Source: an uncultured Alphaproteobacteria bacterium | Lineage (GTDB): Bacteria; Pseudomonadota; Alphaproteobacteria; HIMB59 | Length of the DNA stretch: 64,000 nt | Reading direction: 5' to 3' | Assembly (NCBI GenBank): GCA_902599045.1 | Contig: CACKEA010000003.1 | Location: 62,001-126,000 of the forward strand | Shown here: positions 10,587 to 21,509 of the stretch, piece after piece | Layout of the letters: each line of letters begins with the position of its first letter | Numbering within the stretch: position 1 is the stretch's first letter | Program-made: the position numbers and the translations under genes | Notes under the pieces: generated by a model | What the model saw: only the letters and a program-made list of their open reading frames with translations | What the model was told of the DNA's origin: nothing | The model's database searches: none

Positions 10587-11193
10587 AATGCTTTCTAATT
10601 AGTGACAAATTAATATTATGGTTATTCTCATAAAGCAAATAATTAATAGTTTGTGCTGCCTCAAAAGCTGACAAGTATGTTCTTTCAATATGGTTCATTA
10701 CCTCAATGACAATCTGCTCAGAGACACTTATAGATTTTAAAGATAAATATTTATTAATTAATCTGAAAAGAAGATCTTTGCTGGGGTTTTGAATATTACA
10801 CAAATTAAATTGCTTTAGCCTTGATGATACATCTGGTAAATAAAAATCGTTATTTAAATAATCAATAGAATTTTCAGAGGTAAATATAGTCAATGGGATA
10901 TTATTTGAGATAAAATGCTGTAAGAAATGAAATAAATTCTCATCTTTTCCAGGTAAATTATTTAAGTCTAAATAAGTTTCTCTATGAAAATTTAAATAAC
11001 TAGGCAGATTATTTATTAAACCAATATTGAAGTTTTTGGAGAACTTTCTAGCTATAGTTGTCTTTCCAGATTTATTTGATCCATAAATTATTAGGTACTT
11101 AATTCTTCTCTCAAGAGATTGAATTACTTCATCGTTTTCTAATGAGTATATGATTTCTTTATTGGAACTATCTAAATCTAAAAATGTTTGCAC
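10573..11193 (-). CDS. hdaA: DnaA regulatory inactivator-like AAA+ protein (HdaA)
   Basis: 206 aa DnaA-like P-loop GSNKSGKT; alphaproteobacterial synteny next to purM. Confidence 0.75.
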   Translation of the reverse strand: MQTFLDLDSSNKEIIYSLENDEVIQSLERRIKYLIIYGSNKSGKTTIARKFSKNFNIGLINNLPSYLNFHRETYLDLNNLPGKDENLFHFLQHFISNNIPLTIFTSENSIDYLNNDFYLPDVSSRLKQFNLCNIQNPSKDLLFRLINKYLSLKSISVSEQIVIEVMNHIERTYLSAFEAAQTINYLLYENNHNINLSLIRKHYEQI

Positions 11194-11828
11194 TAAAAAA
11201 AGTTAATTAAGAAGTTAATCTGTTTGTCATTGTAGAAGTTTTCAAAGTCCAAAAGTATTTTATTTTGTTCATAAGATAATATTTTTGGTTCTGAGCCTGT
11301 AATATTTTTTAATTTACTATAATTTGATAAGTCGATAGATAATTGATAGGAAGTATAATTTTTTTCTAAAAGATCAATCCATAATGATTTTAAATTTATG
11401 TTTTTAGAAAACTTCGCCAATCGAAAATAATTTTTTTTATAATTTAAATAGATATAAGAGTCTTTATCATAGTTTTTAATTAAAAAGTTCGGGCAATTTT
11501 TAAATTTATTATTAAAATCAAAAAAATTTTTTTTAATAGAGCAATTTATTAAAAGTAAACTATGGTCAATTTTTTTTGAATATAATTTTTTAGATAAATT
11601 ATATAGATCTATATTCAATGATATTTGAGATCTACTGAAATTAATATTATAAATATTATTTTCTATTAAAGATATGACATCCTCATCCGAAATTGAATTA
11701 TTTATTCTTTCCAGCAGTTCCTGATAATTTTGAAGATCACTGTCTTTTTGAATAGTAATTTCTTGATAAGCTGATAAATTTTTTAAAGAAAATACGAAAA
11801 AAATACTAATTAGATATAAATATTTCAT
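11193..11828 (-). CDS. Hypothetical exported protein (DUF2066-position gene, very divergent)
   Basis: 211 aa with N-terminal hydrophobic signal MKYLYLISIFFVFSLKNLSAY; lies between hdaA and purM. Confidence 0.6.
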   Translation of the reverse strand: MKYLYLISIFFVFSLKNLSAYQEITIQKDSDLQNYQELLERINNSISDEDVISLIENNIYNINFSRSQISLNIDLYNLSKKLYSKKIDHSLLLINCSIKKNFFDFNNKFKNCPNFLIKNYDKDSYIYLNYKKNYFRLAKFSKNINLKSLWIDLLEKNYTSYQLSIDLSNYSKLKNITGSEPKILSYEQNKILLDFENFYNDKQINFLINFF

Positions 11829-12778
11829 TGAGTAAACTATACAAAAAATCGGGTGTTGATGTAATAAAAACTGACAAGCTTATTGGTCAGGCTTTAAAAT
11901 TTATTAGAAGCTCTCACAGTGATAAGGTTTTAGGAAACAAACTAGGTTTTAGTGCAGAATATAGGATTAATAAAGATGTTACATTATGCGCTGCAACAGA
12001 TGGAGTCGGTACTAAAGCAATTTTAGCTTCTGAACTTAATCTATACATGGGAATAGGCCAAGATTTGGTTGCAATGTGTTCAAATGACTTGTTGTGCAAC
12101 AAAGCTAAACCATTATTTTTTTTAGACTATTTTGCATGTGGTTCAGTGAAATCAAAACAATACACTGAAATTTTAAAAAGTATCACTAGCGCATGTAAGA
12201 AAATTAATTGTTCACTTATTGGAGGTGAAACAGCTGAAATGCCATCATTGTATGAGGGAAATCACTTTGATATTGCAGGTTTCTTAGTAGGGATTAAAGA
12301 AAGACATAAAATTTTAAATATTTCAAAGGGAGATCTTATATTTGGAATTAGATCAAATGGTTTTCACTCCAATGGATATTCTCTAATAAGAGATATTATT
12401 AAAAAAAATAAAATAAATATAAAAAAAGCAAAGTTTAATAAACAAAAACTATCTGATCTGTTAATGAAACCTACTCGCCTATATCACCAATTTATTAACA
12501 ATAATGATTTAAAATATATAAAAACTCTCTCCCATATAACAGGGGGTGGTATTCATTCAAATTTTAAAAGGAGTATATCCAAAGAAACAAAATTTGATTT
12601 AAATATTCCTAAATTACCTAAAGAATATGATTTTATAAAAGATAATATGAATATTTCTGATATTGAACTAATGGAAATATTCAATTGTGGAATAGGTATG
12701 ATATTAATTATAAATAAAAAAAATTATAAAAAATTTAATAAAAGGAAATTATTTAATTTAATTGGTGAAATCAAATAG
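11828..12778 (+). CDS. purM: Phosphoribosylformylglycinamidine cyclo-ligase (TTG start)
   Basis: YKKSGVDVIKTDKLIG, GVGTKAILA, GGETAEMP, NCGIGM. Confidence 0.95.
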   Translation: MSKLYKKSGVDVIKTDKLIGQALKFIRSSHSDKVLGNKLGFSAEYRINKDVTLCAATDGVGTKAILASELNLYMGIGQDLVAMCSNDLLCNKAKPLFFLDYFACGSVKSKQYTEILKSITSACKKINCSLIGGETAEMPSLYEGNHFDIAGFLVGIKERHKILNISKGDLIFGIRSNGFHSNGYSLIRDIIKKNKINIKKAKFNKQKLSDLLMKPTRLYHQFINNNDLKYIKTLSHITGGGIHSNFKRSISKETKFDLNIPKLPKEYDFIKDNMNISDIELMEIFNCGIGMILIINKKNYKKFNKRKLFNLIGEIK

Positions 12779-13307
12779 TTATAAAAAAATTTCATTTTTA
12801 ATATCTGGAGGTGGCTCTAACCTTCTTGAAATTTTAAAAAAAAATGTAATTAAGAAAAATTTTGAAGTAGTTACTATTATTAGTAATAGAAATATTTCAT
12901 CAAAAATTAAATCTTATCTAAATAAGTTTTATAAAAATGTTTTGATAAAAGAAAATAAAAAAGTATTACAAAAAAAAATTTTTTTTAATACAGACGTTAT
13001 TTTTTCATTGGGATATATGAAAGTTATAGAAAATGAAATTATCGATAATTTTGACGTAATAAACCTCCATCCTTCCATCCTACCTTTTTATAAAGGTCTG
13101 ATGACACAAAAAAGAATGTTAATAAATAATGAGAAAAACTATGGTTTCACCATTCACAAGGTTTCAAATCAATTAGACGAGGGAAAAACTATCTCTAATA
13201 AAATTAAAAAAATTGGCACCAAAGATGAAACAGAACTTTTATTCAAACATAAAACTTTAGAACATGAGTTTGTATATAAACAATTGATAAATTATTTACT
13301 AAGCTAA
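12762..13307 (+). CDS. purN: Phosphoribosylglycinamide formyltransferase
   Basis: [35 protein letters not shown]. Confidence 0.88.
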   Translation: MVKSNSYKKISFLISGGGSNLLEILKKNVIKKNFEVVTIISNRNISSKIKSYLNKFYKNVLIKENKKVLQKKIFFNTDVIFSLGYMKVIENEIIDNFDVINLHPSILPFYKGLMTQKRMLINNEKNYGFTIHKVSNQLDEGKTISNKIKKIGTKDETELLFKHKTLEHEFVYKQLINYLLS

Positions 13308-13712
13308 TTCAGATCCAGAAAAAAAGAAACTGATTTCAATTTTAGCATTTTCTTCAGAGTCACTGCCATGTACAGAATTTGCCTCAATGGACTCAGCATA
13401 TAACTTTCTGATAGTGCCCTCTTCAGCTTCAGCTGGATTTGTGGCACCCATTATTTTACGATATTTAACTACAGAGTCTTCACCTTCTAAAACTTGAACT
13501 TGAACAGGGCCAGAAGTCATATACTCAATTAAGCTATTAAAAAAAGGTCTTTCTTTATGTACTTCATAAAATATCTCTGCTTGATTTTTAGTTAAATACA
13601 TTTTTTTTGATGCTAATATTTTTAGATCTGAGCTTTCAATCATTTGATTAATATGTCCAATTAGATTTCTCTTTACTGCATCAGGTTTAATTATCGAAAA
13701 TGTTTTTTGCAT
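13299..13712 (-). CDS. ndk: Nucleoside diphosphate kinase
   Basis: [24 protein letters not shown]. Confidence 0.97.
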   Translation of the reverse strand: MQKTFSIIKPDAVKRNLIGHINQMIESSDLKILASKKMYLTKNQAEIFYEVHKERPFFNSLIEYMTSGPVQVQVLEGEDSVVKYRKIMGATNPAEAEEGTIRKLYAESIEANSVHGSDSEENAKIEISFFFSGSELA

Positions 13713-13720
13713 ACTAGCTT

Positions 13721-15100
13721 TTAATTTTTGAAATATTTATTTATAAAATCTGCAATTAATGTCAAGCCGAAACCCGTTGAGCCTTTATTATTCATAATAT
13801 CTCCTCCGTTTTTCCATGTTGTTCCTGCAATATCAAGATGTGCCCACTTTGTATCTTTGGGAACAAATCTTTGAAGAAATTGAGCAGCTGTAACAGAGCC
13901 GCCATACCTACCTGCACCAATATTTTTTAAGTCTACAAATGGTGAATTAAGTTCTTTATCAAAGTCATCATGTAAAGGCATTCTCCAAACTTTTTCATTA
14001 GTGTCTTGTCCGGATTGATAGAGGATATCTGATAATTTGTCATCATTGCAAAATAAACCTGCATAATGTTGTCCAAGAGCAACCATTATAGCTCCAGTTA
14101 AAGTTGCAAAATCTATAACAATTTTAGGTTTATATTTTTCACATCCATAAGTAATTATATCTGCCAAAACAAGTCTACCCTCTGCGTCTGTATTTAGAAC
14201 CTCAACATTAATTCCTTTATAAGATTTAATGACATCACCAGGTTTATAAGCACTACCACTTGGCATATTTTCAACTAAACCAACTATACCTGCATAAGAA
14301 AAGTTAGTTTTAATTTCACTAAGATATTTAATTATAGATACTGTGACAGCTGAACCTGCCATATCCCATTTCATATCTTCCATGCCACCACTTGGTTTAA
14401 TTGAGATACCGCCGCTATCAAAACAAACACCTTTTCCAACAAACAAAATATCAACATCTTTTGTTATATTCTTTTTTGAGAATTCCATTACCGCAGGCTC
14501 TCTTTTGCTTCCTTGGCTAACTGCTAATAAACAATTTAAACCAATTTTTTTTATATTTTCTTTGTTAAGAGTTTTAATTTTTAAATTCTTCTTATTTAAT
14601 TGACTCAGTGTTCTTTTCACAAAAGAATTAGGATAAATTATATTGCTAGGTTCTGTAACTAACTCTTTAAGAAAATATATAGAACTTAGTAAACTTATGT
14701 AATTTTTTGGAAGTTTAAAATTAGTTTTGTAAATCGATTTTTTTGAATTTTTTTTATAGATTGAATAAATATAATCTTTTTGTAAAAAACCAAATACTAA
14801 ATTATCTAAATCAGATTTTTTAATCGAATTAATAGTAATGTCTGATACTGAATATTTGTCTGCAGTTTGATGAACGAAAGATCCCAAAACAGTCTTATTA
14901 AAATGATTTTTGTTAGAATTTTTATGATAAATATTAAGAACAATATGAGAATTTTTAATACTAATAGAATATTTAAAAATAACTATTTTATTATAACTAT
15001 AACTCGATAAACCTTTTTTATTAGAACTTTGATCAATTAGAGTAACAAATAATTTAATACTTTGATTAGGTAAATTTATTGAGTTAAATTGTGCTTTCAT
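13721..15100 (-). CDS. pepA: Leucyl aminopeptidase (M17)
   Basis: [28 protein letters not shown]; start taken at MKAQFN (15100), ORF open to 15124. Confidence 0.94.
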   Translation of the reverse strand: MKAQFNSINLPNQSIKLFVTLIDQSSNKKGLSSYSYNKIVIFKYSISIKNSHIVLNIYHKNSNKNHFNKTVLGSFVHQTADKYSVSDITINSIKKSDLDNLVFGFLQKDYIYSIYKKNSKKSIYKTNFKLPKNYISLLSSIYFLKELVTEPSNIIYPNSFVKRTLSQLNKKNLKIKTLNKENIKKIGLNCLLAVSQGSKREPAVMEFSKKNITKDVDILFVGKGVCFDSGGISIKPSGGMEDMKWDMAGSAVTVSIIKYLSEIKTNFSYAGIVGLVENMPSGSAYKPGDVIKSYKGINVEVLNTDAEGRLVLADIITYGCEKYKPKIVIDFATLTGAIMVALGQHYAGLFCNDDKLSDILYQSGQDTNEKVWRMPLHDDFDKELNSPFVDLKNIGAGRYGGSVTAAQFLQRFVPKDTKWAHLDIAGTTWKNGGDIMNNKGSTGFGLTLIADFINKYFKN

Positions 15101-16136
15101 GTTTCGAGGAGCAAGATCATACATAATTTTTAATTTTTTAAAATATATTTTAATAAATATAATTATATTTTTAGGCTTAATTTGGTTTTCTCAAATACTA
15201 AGAATTTTAGAATTACAACACTCATTAACAACTCAGTTATTAGATGTAGTTAACACAACTATTTTAGTGTTACCAAGTTTTATAAGTCCTTTAACACCCT
15301 TTTTATTAATAATAGCAAGTTTTTTTATTAATTATAAGTTTAACAGTAGCAATGAAATACTCATACTCAAACAGTATTTCTCATACAGGAATAATTTTTT
15401 ATTAAGTATTTTATTAACTTTAGGAATTATTCTATTTTATTTCTTAAACAAAGAATACTTGTCAGTAAAATTGTATCATAAATATAAGATTAAGGAGTTA
15501 GAAATTAGAAATAACTTAAAATTAGGTGTCCCATCCATGAGTGAGTTCCATATCGATGAAGAGGTAAGTATTATTTTTAAAAAGCAGAAGAATAATAAAT
15601 TTCATGATGTACAAGCAATAGTATATGGAGATGGACAATTTATAAATGCGAAAAGTGCTGAAATAGAAATAGATAAAAAAAATTATAATTTAATTTTTAA
15701 TGAAGGAGAAAGAGTTATCCTAAATGAAATTGAAAAAAGTAAAACAGTATTTAATAAATTTATTTATAGTATTGAAAATAAAGATATAGAAATGCTAATG
15801 ATGGACAAAGAGCATTTTAATACTCTTCAATTACTAAATAATGATAATAAAGAACTATACTATCATGGTCATAATAGAGTTTATCAATACTTTCTTACTT
15901 TGTTAATAATTCTATTGTCATCTAAAATATTCTTTTTTTATGTATCTAAAAAAAGTGTTTTTAAGTATTATTCAATATTATTTCTAAGCTTATTGGTGAT
16001 ACAAGTTATAAACTCATATTTAATATTTCTCTTGAATAATAGTAGTATATTTAATTTGTATTATTATCATTTTATTAATTTTTTTGTGCTCCTATTTTTT
16101 AGTTATTTAGTATTAAGTTTTAATGAGAATAATTAA
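15099..16136 (+). CDS. lptF: LPS export permease LptF
   Basis: YjgP/YjgQ-like multi-TM topology; precedes a second such ORF and lptD. Confidence 0.85.
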   Translation: MFRGARSYIIFNFLKYILINIIIFLGLIWFSQILRILELQHSLTTQLLDVVNTTILVLPSFISPLTPFLLIIASFFINYKFNSSNEILILKQYFSYRNNFLLSILLTLGIILFYFLNKEYLSVKLYHKYKIKELEIRNNLKLGVPSMSEFHIDEEVSIIFKKQKNNKFHDVQAIVYGDGQFINAKSAEIEIDKKNYNLIFNEGERVILNEIEKSKTVFNKFIYSIENKDIEMLMMDKEHFNTLQLLNNDNKELYYHGHNRVYQYFLTLLIILLSSKIFFFYVSKKSVFKYYSILFLSLLVIQVINSYLIFLLNNSSIFNLYYYHFINFFVLLFFSYLVLSFNENN

Positions 16137-17079
16137 CCTTCTTTATCTCAAATATGCTCTATCACTTCTGATATGTTTACTTTCAAGTTTTGTAGTATTT
16201 TTTATTTTTTCTTTAATTAGCAATTTGAGTGAAGATTATTCATTTAATATAATTGTAATCTTAAGTGCTTTAAATTCATTACAAATCTTAACTTATGTTT
16301 CAGCTTTTATTTTTTTGATTTCTTTAATATTGTTTTCAACTTTTTTAAGATCAAGAAATGAGATTATTATAATAAAGAGTTACCTCCAAATTAATAAATA
16401 TATTATGTTTTTTCTACCAATTGTTTTGTTATTCAGTATTTTTGAAATTAACAAAAAAGATATTGTTACTTTTCTTGAAGATAATAAAACAAACTTAGTT
16501 CAAGTTGGGAATAAATTAAAATTTAAAATACTTATAAATGAGTTTGATAATAGAAAAAATATTACAATTTTAAAAAATGTTGATTTAAATAATTTTGAAG
16601 AAGCGGAATATCGCTCTTATAATATCTTAAATAAAGAAATAAAAATGGCAGAATTTAGCAATGAATTGTTTTTTTCAAATGATAAGCTGATATTAAAAAA
16701 TTATACACAATACAAAAATAACGTTATAAAAAACAATAATAAAAAAAAGATAATCAACTTAGATCTTATTGGTTTAATGTCACGAGGTTCCTTAGTTAGA
16801 GATACGTCTATCAAAAATAATTTTATATTAGACTTTAAATTAATAAATCTAATTATTTTTTTTATATTTCTCTTAAGTTATATTTTTTTAAATTTTTTCA
16901 ATACAAAATATGTAGGATCAAAGCAAAGCCTAAGAGATCCTCTTTTAATGAGTCTATCTACATTAATATATTCTTTCTTAATTTTTAACAATTCTTTAAC
17001 GTCCTATAAACAAGAGTTTGAATTAATAGCCAGTATGATAGTGATAATGCTTTTTTTTAAAGCTTATTTAAATGAATAA
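16123..17079 (+). CDS. lptG: LPS export permease LptG
   Basis: YjgP/YjgQ-like permease between lptF and lptD. Confidence 0.82.
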   Translation: MRIINLLYLKYALSLLICLLSSFVVFFIFSLISNLSEDYSFNIIVILSALNSLQILTYVSAFIFLISLILFSTFLRSRNEIIIIKSYLQINKYIMFFLPIVLLFSIFEINKKDIVTFLEDNKTNLVQVGNKLKFKILINEFDNRKNITILKNVDLNNFEEAEYRSYNILNKEIKMAEFSNELFFSNDKLILKNYTQYKNNVIKNNNKKKIINLDLIGLMSRGSLVRDTSIKNNFILDFKLINLIIFFIFLLSYIFLNFFNTKYVGSKQSLRDPLLMSLSTLIYSFLIFNNSLTSYKQEFELIASMIVIMLFFKAYLNE

Positions 17080-19216
17080 ATTTTTTATATTCGTACTTTT
17101 ATTTATATTTTTCTTTAGACAAATAATAATACTAAATGCTGAGAATGATACATACATAAATACAACAAATATTATTTATAATGAGGAGAAAAATATAGTC
17201 GAACTAGCTGATAATTCTAAAATAAATATAGACAATACTAATATTCTTATTGATAGAGGTATTATCGATTACGAAAAAGATAAAGTAGAAGTATTTGGAA
17301 ATTTTTATCTATATCAAGATTTGAATATTTTAAGTGGAAAAGATCTAGTTGGAAATACTAGTTTAAATAATTTTTCAGCTATTGATGTAAGCTATATTTA
17401 TAATAATGATTTGAAAATTGACTCTGACAGCTTTGAAAGGTCTGGAAGTATTATTTATTTTTATAATAATTTTCTTACACCTTGTGAGCTAGAGGGGTAT
17501 TTTGGATGTCCTACTTGGTCGTTAAGGATTGATAAAACTAAATATGATGTCGATAAAGATAAATTTGTACATTTTGATACTTTTTTACAAATAGCTGATT
17601 ACAAACTTTTTTACCTTCCTTATTTTACACACTATGGAGTAAAAGCTCCAAGGCAAAGAGGATTTTTAACACCTACATTAGAATTTGCAATTGGAGGAAA
17701 TAGTGGCATTTATACTCCTTATTATATTCCTATTACTGAAAGTACAGACATAAAACTTACTCCTAAGTTTATATTTTCAGAAAACTTAGATTTTATTAAT
17801 AATTACTCTCTTAATACCCAGTTAAAAAGTAGAACATCAGGTGGAACTTTTGAATTAACTTTAGACAATATAAAATATTCAAATAATGATGATATAAACT
17901 CATCAGCTAGATTAAATGTCAGACAAGTGCTTGATAGAAATAAGCTAGTTTATTTTGAGGGTTTAGTAACAAATAGTATATCAACAACTAGATCTCTAAA
18001 TGAGAATCCAGTAAAATTTGAAAATATTTATTTAAGATTAGATAATTATGATTTTTATTTAAAAAACGATTATTTAAGTGCTGAAATATCAACTGTAGAA
18101 GCGTTTGACTCTACAAATGTTTCCCTTATTCCTTTCACACCTATAATCAAATATCGAAACAATATTAACTTAAAAAATAATATTTCAAATTATAATGAGA
18201 TAAATTTTACAATTATTAAAAGAAATGAATCTAACGATAATATAGCCTCAGAAAACAATACTTTTAAAATTAATAATTACTTAACTTTTAACAATAGATT
18301 TAAAGGAGTAAATATTTTTAATAAATTTTCATTATTAAATGGGCTAAACAATTACACATTTGAACATAATAGTAATTTAAATAATACAGATAATTTTAAT
18401 CATTTAATTATATCATCTGATTATTTTTTCAAATTAAATGAAATTATTTCACCAAGATTTAAGCTTATACATAATCAAGACCTTTATAAGACTGAAAGTA
18501 ATATTAATGAAGATAGCAATACAATCACATTTAATTACCAAAACACTTATTCAGATAATAGATTTTTTGGAACAGATCTTAGGGATAACACTTCTAGAAT
18601 TGTATATGGATTTGAGAGTGTTTTTAACATTAAAAAACAAGAAATTGAAATAAATACAAGCCAATCATATGATTTTAAAAAAAATAATAATTTTAGTAAA
18701 AAATTAAATCAAAGTTCTCATTTTTCAGATTTTGCTATTGAAGCTAAAACAAATCTTAATTCATTAGCCTTAAATTTAGATACTAGATTAGATAACTCTT
18801 CTTTAAAGAGTAAAGAATTAAATGTTAGTTTAAATACAGATAGCCCATTTGATATTGCAATTAACTATCATAAAACTAGTAAAATTGCATTTTCAGAAAA
18901 ATCAAATGACACTGAATACTTGGGTCTAGGTTTAGGAAAGGAGATAAATGATAATATAAAATTTTCATATGGATCAAACATAGATCTCAAAAACAATTTT
19001 AGTCCGTACTATGATACATTTAAATTAGAATTATTTGATGAATGTTCAAAGCTAAATATCCAGTATTCAAATAGACGTTATAGTGATAATTATAATACGA
19101 GTCCTGAAGAATTAATAAGTATTAGTTTCTATATGGATTATTTAGGTTTTTTTGGATATCAACAAACAACAAATCTATTTTTTCAAGAACCTGGTACATT
19201 TGATTATGGTTTATAA
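17072..19216 (+). CDS. lptD: LPS-assembly protein LptD
   Basis: 714 aa; TPCELEGYFGCPTWSLR, YLPYFTHYGVKAPRQRGFLTP; N-terminal OstA-like region. Confidence 0.9.
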   Translation: MNKFFIFVLLFIFFFRQIIILNAENDTYINTTNIIYNEEKNIVELADNSKINIDNTNILIDRGIIDYEKDKVEVFGNFYLYQDLNILSGKDLVGNTSLNNFSAIDVSYIYNNDLKIDSDSFERSGSIIYFYNNFLTPCELEGYFGCPTWSLRIDKTKYDVDKDKFVHFDTFLQIADYKLFYLPYFTHYGVKAPRQRGFLTPTLEFAIGGNSGIYTPYYIPITESTDIKLTPKFIFSENLDFINNYSLNTQLKSRTSGGTFELTLDNIKYSNNDDINSSARLNVRQVLDRNKLVYFEGLVTNSISTTRSLNENPVKFENIYLRLDNYDFYLKNDYLSAEISTVEAFDSTNVSLIPFTPIIKYRNNINLKNNISNYNEINFTIIKRNESNDNIASENNTFKINNYLTFNNRFKGVNIFNKFSLLNGLNNYTFEHNSNLNNTDNFNHLIISSDYFFKLNEIISPRFKLIHNQDLYKTESNINEDSNTITFNYQNTYSDNRFFGTDLRDNTSRIVYGFESVFNIKKQEIEINTSQSYDFKKNNNFSKKLNQSSHFSDFAIEAKTNLNSLALNLDTRLDNSSLKSKELNVSLNTDSPFDIAINYHKTSKIAFSEKSNDTEYLGLGLGKEINDNIKFSYGSNIDLKNNFSPYYDTFKLELFDECSKLNIQYSNRRYSDNYNTSPEELISISFYMDYLGFFGYQQTTNLFFQEPGTFDYGL

Positions 19217-19880
19217 ATTTATAATAAAATTTTATGTTTTCACTATTTTATGTTTAATACCAATGAATTCATATTCAAATATAGTTTATGACAAAAACGA
19301 TATAGTTATTTCAAATATAGATTTAAATTATTATACACAACTATATTTTGAAAATTTTGGTGAAGAAATTAATAAGTCAAATGCAATAAAAAATATAGTA
19401 ATAATAAAAAATTTAATTAACTATTTTAAAAAAAATAATCCTGATTTTCTAATTAGAGTCGATAATGTTTTAATTAAAGAATATGGAGATAAGAAAATGA
19501 ATATTCAAATGGTAAAAGACTTTGTTAGATACTTTAAGATAAAAAATGAATTTATATATGAATACTATTACTCTAAATTTAATATCAAAGATCTAGAATA
19601 TATATTTAACACATATGAAAAAATTGAACTACCTATAAGTAACAATAATTGTTTGACTATGCTGAAACTAAATAACCTTAAAGGAAATAAAGAATTTCTG
19701 AATAATTTTTATGAAAATTTAAAAAAAGAAATAAAAAAATATGAAGTTACCATTGATAACATTAGATATGATGTATGTATAAACTCCAAAAATTATAAAT
19801 CAATTGAAAGTAGCATTTTAAAATATATAGACTCTAAAACAAAAGATGAATTCAAAAAATTTGTTTATGAACAACAGTAA
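19206..19880 (+). CDS. SurA-like periplasmic protein lacking a PPIase domain (putative)
   Basis: Signal peptide then NIVYDKNDIVISNIDLNYYTQLYF...; sits between lptD and pdxA where surA normally lies. Confidence 0.55.
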   Translation: MVYKFIIKFYVFTILCLIPMNSYSNIVYDKNDIVISNIDLNYYTQLYFENFGEEINKSNAIKNIVIIKNLINYFKKNNPDFLIRVDNVLIKEYGDKKMNIQMVKDFVRYFKIKNEFIYEYYYSKFNIKDLEYIFNTYEKIELPISNNNCLTMLKLNNLKGNKEFLNNFYENLKKEIKKYEVTIDNIRYDVCINSKNYKSIESSILKYIDSKTKDEFKKFVYEQQ

Positions 19881-20787
19881 TATAATTAAAAAATATGTTT
19901 TCCTAGGCGATACAGACTCAATTAATATAGAAATAATTGCTAAATCTCATAATTATTTAAAAAAAAAAATACAATATGTAGTAATTGGTAATAAAAAAGA
20001 ATTAAAAGAGTATTTAATCAAAATAAAATTAGATATTAAGGTAAATGAAATAGCTGACCCTATAAGTTTTAAAAATTATAAAAAAACTTGTATCAATATC
20101 TTTAACACTGAAAATAAACATAAAGAAAAGTATAGAAATTTACTTAATCAAATAAATTTATCAAATGAGTTGTCATGTAGTACAAAATTTGACTTAGTAA
20201 CTATGCCAATTAATAAATCCATTTTTAAAAAAAAGATCAAATTCATTGGAATGACTGAGTATCTAGGAAAGATTAACAAATGTGAGACCATGATGTTAAT
20301 GTATGGTGAAATGTTTTCTGTAATACCTCTTACTACGCATATTAATTTAAAAAATATTCATAAAAATTTAAATAAAATTAAAATTAAAAAAAAATTAAAT
20401 ATTATGATGAACTTATTAAATTCAAAAAAATATAAGTTAAATTTCAGTATTTTTAAATTTTTGTGTTACAACCCGCATTGTAGTGAAAATGCTACTATTG
20501 GCAATGAAGATAAATTAATTAATCAATTAATTAGTAAATATTTTAAAAATATTTTAGGGCCATACCCAGCTGATAGTGCTTTTATTAATTTTAAAAAAAA
20601 TACTTTATTTATATCCACATATCATGATCAAGCATTAATCCCATATAAAATAATCAATAAGAAAGGTTTTAATTTTACTTTAGGATTAAACTATCGCAGA
20701 CTTAGCCCAGCCCATGGAACTGCTAAAGATATTAAATTTAAAAATAAATCAGACAATACATCCTATTTAGCATGTATGTTAAGTTAA
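19867..20787 (+). CDS. pdxA: 4-hydroxythreonine-4-phosphate dehydrogenase
   Basis: CYNPHCSENATIGNED, GPYPADSAF, YHDQALIPYKI. Confidence 0.9.
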   Translation: MNNSNIIKKYVFLGDTDSINIEIIAKSHNYLKKKIQYVVIGNKKELKEYLIKIKLDIKVNEIADPISFKNYKKTCINIFNTENKHKEKYRNLLNQINLSNELSCSTKFDLVTMPINKSIFKKKIKFIGMTEYLGKINKCETMMLMYGEMFSVIPLTTHINLKNIHKNLNKIKIKKKLNIMMNLLNSKKYKLNFSIFKFLCYNPHCSENATIGNEDKLINQLISKYFKNILGPYPADSAFINFKKNTLFISTYHDQALIPYKIINKKGFNFTLGLNYRRLSPAHGTAKDIKFKNKSDNTSYLACMLS

Positions 20788-21509
20788 AAAAAAAATACGG
20801 TCAAAATTTTCTAATTGACGATAATATTACTAATAAAATTATTAATCTAATTAATCACAATAATCTAAATATTTTAGAAATTGGCCCAGGTGACGGGAAA
20901 TTAACAAATAAACTTATTAATAAAAAACCAAAAAAATTAGATTTAATTGAGATCGATACTGAATTAGTTAAAAATTTAATAGACAAATTTAAAAATCATA
21001 ATTTTCTTAATGTTATCAATAACGACATTCTTAAATATGATATAATAAATAATTACGACTTAGTTATATCTAATTTGCCGTATAACATCTCATCACAAGT
21101 TCTTATAAAACTTTCTTTAATGAGAGAAGTGCCAAATGAAATGATATTAATGTTTCAAAAAGAATTTGCTACTAAGCTATTGGAAGATAAATTGAATTCG
21201 ATAAATTCAATAATAAATTGCTTTTTCAAAATACGGTTGAAATTCCATGTTAGTAAAAATTGTTATAGACCCATCCCCAAAGTTGACTCAAGTGTTTTAA
21301 AGTTTGAAAAATTAAATAAAAGCTTGATCAAGACAGATGAAATTGAAAGTTTTATAAAATTTAAAAGATATTTGTTTTCATATAAAAGAAAATCACTGGG
21401 AAATCTTTTAAAGAAATATAAATTTAATGAGAATATTAATTTAAGTATGAGGGCTGAAAGTTTAAGACTAAAAGAATTGATAAAAATTTTTAGGGAAATT
21501 AATTCCTAA
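20772..21509 (+). CDS. rsmA: 16S rRNA (adenine1518-N6/adenine1519-N6)-dimethyltransferase
   Basis: KKKYGQNFLIDDNI, LEIGPGDGKLT, NLPYNISS. Confidence 0.96.
   Translation: MYVKLKKKYGQNFLIDDNITNKIINLINHNNLNILEIGPGDGKLTNKLINKKPKKLDLIEIDTELVKNLIDKFKNHNFLNVINNDILKYDIINNYDLVISNLPYNISSQVLIKLSLMREVPNEMILMFQKEFATKLLEDKLNSINSIINCFFKIRLKFHVSKNCYRPIPKVDSSVLKFEKLNKSLIKTDEIESFIKFKRYLFSYKRKSLGNLLKKYKFNENINLSMRAESLRLKELIKIFREINS

Noticed and set aside
12400-12990. Long A-tracts and poly-Lys/Asn codon runs in purM/purN that could suggest frameshift or phase-variable sites
   Set aside because: Such A-runs occur throughout this AT-rich window and the frames remain open; compositional rather than specific.
18438-18653. 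71 aa same-strand ORF in an alternative frame inside lptD
   Set aside because: LptD frame is continuous and supported; no RBS or homology for the nested ORF.
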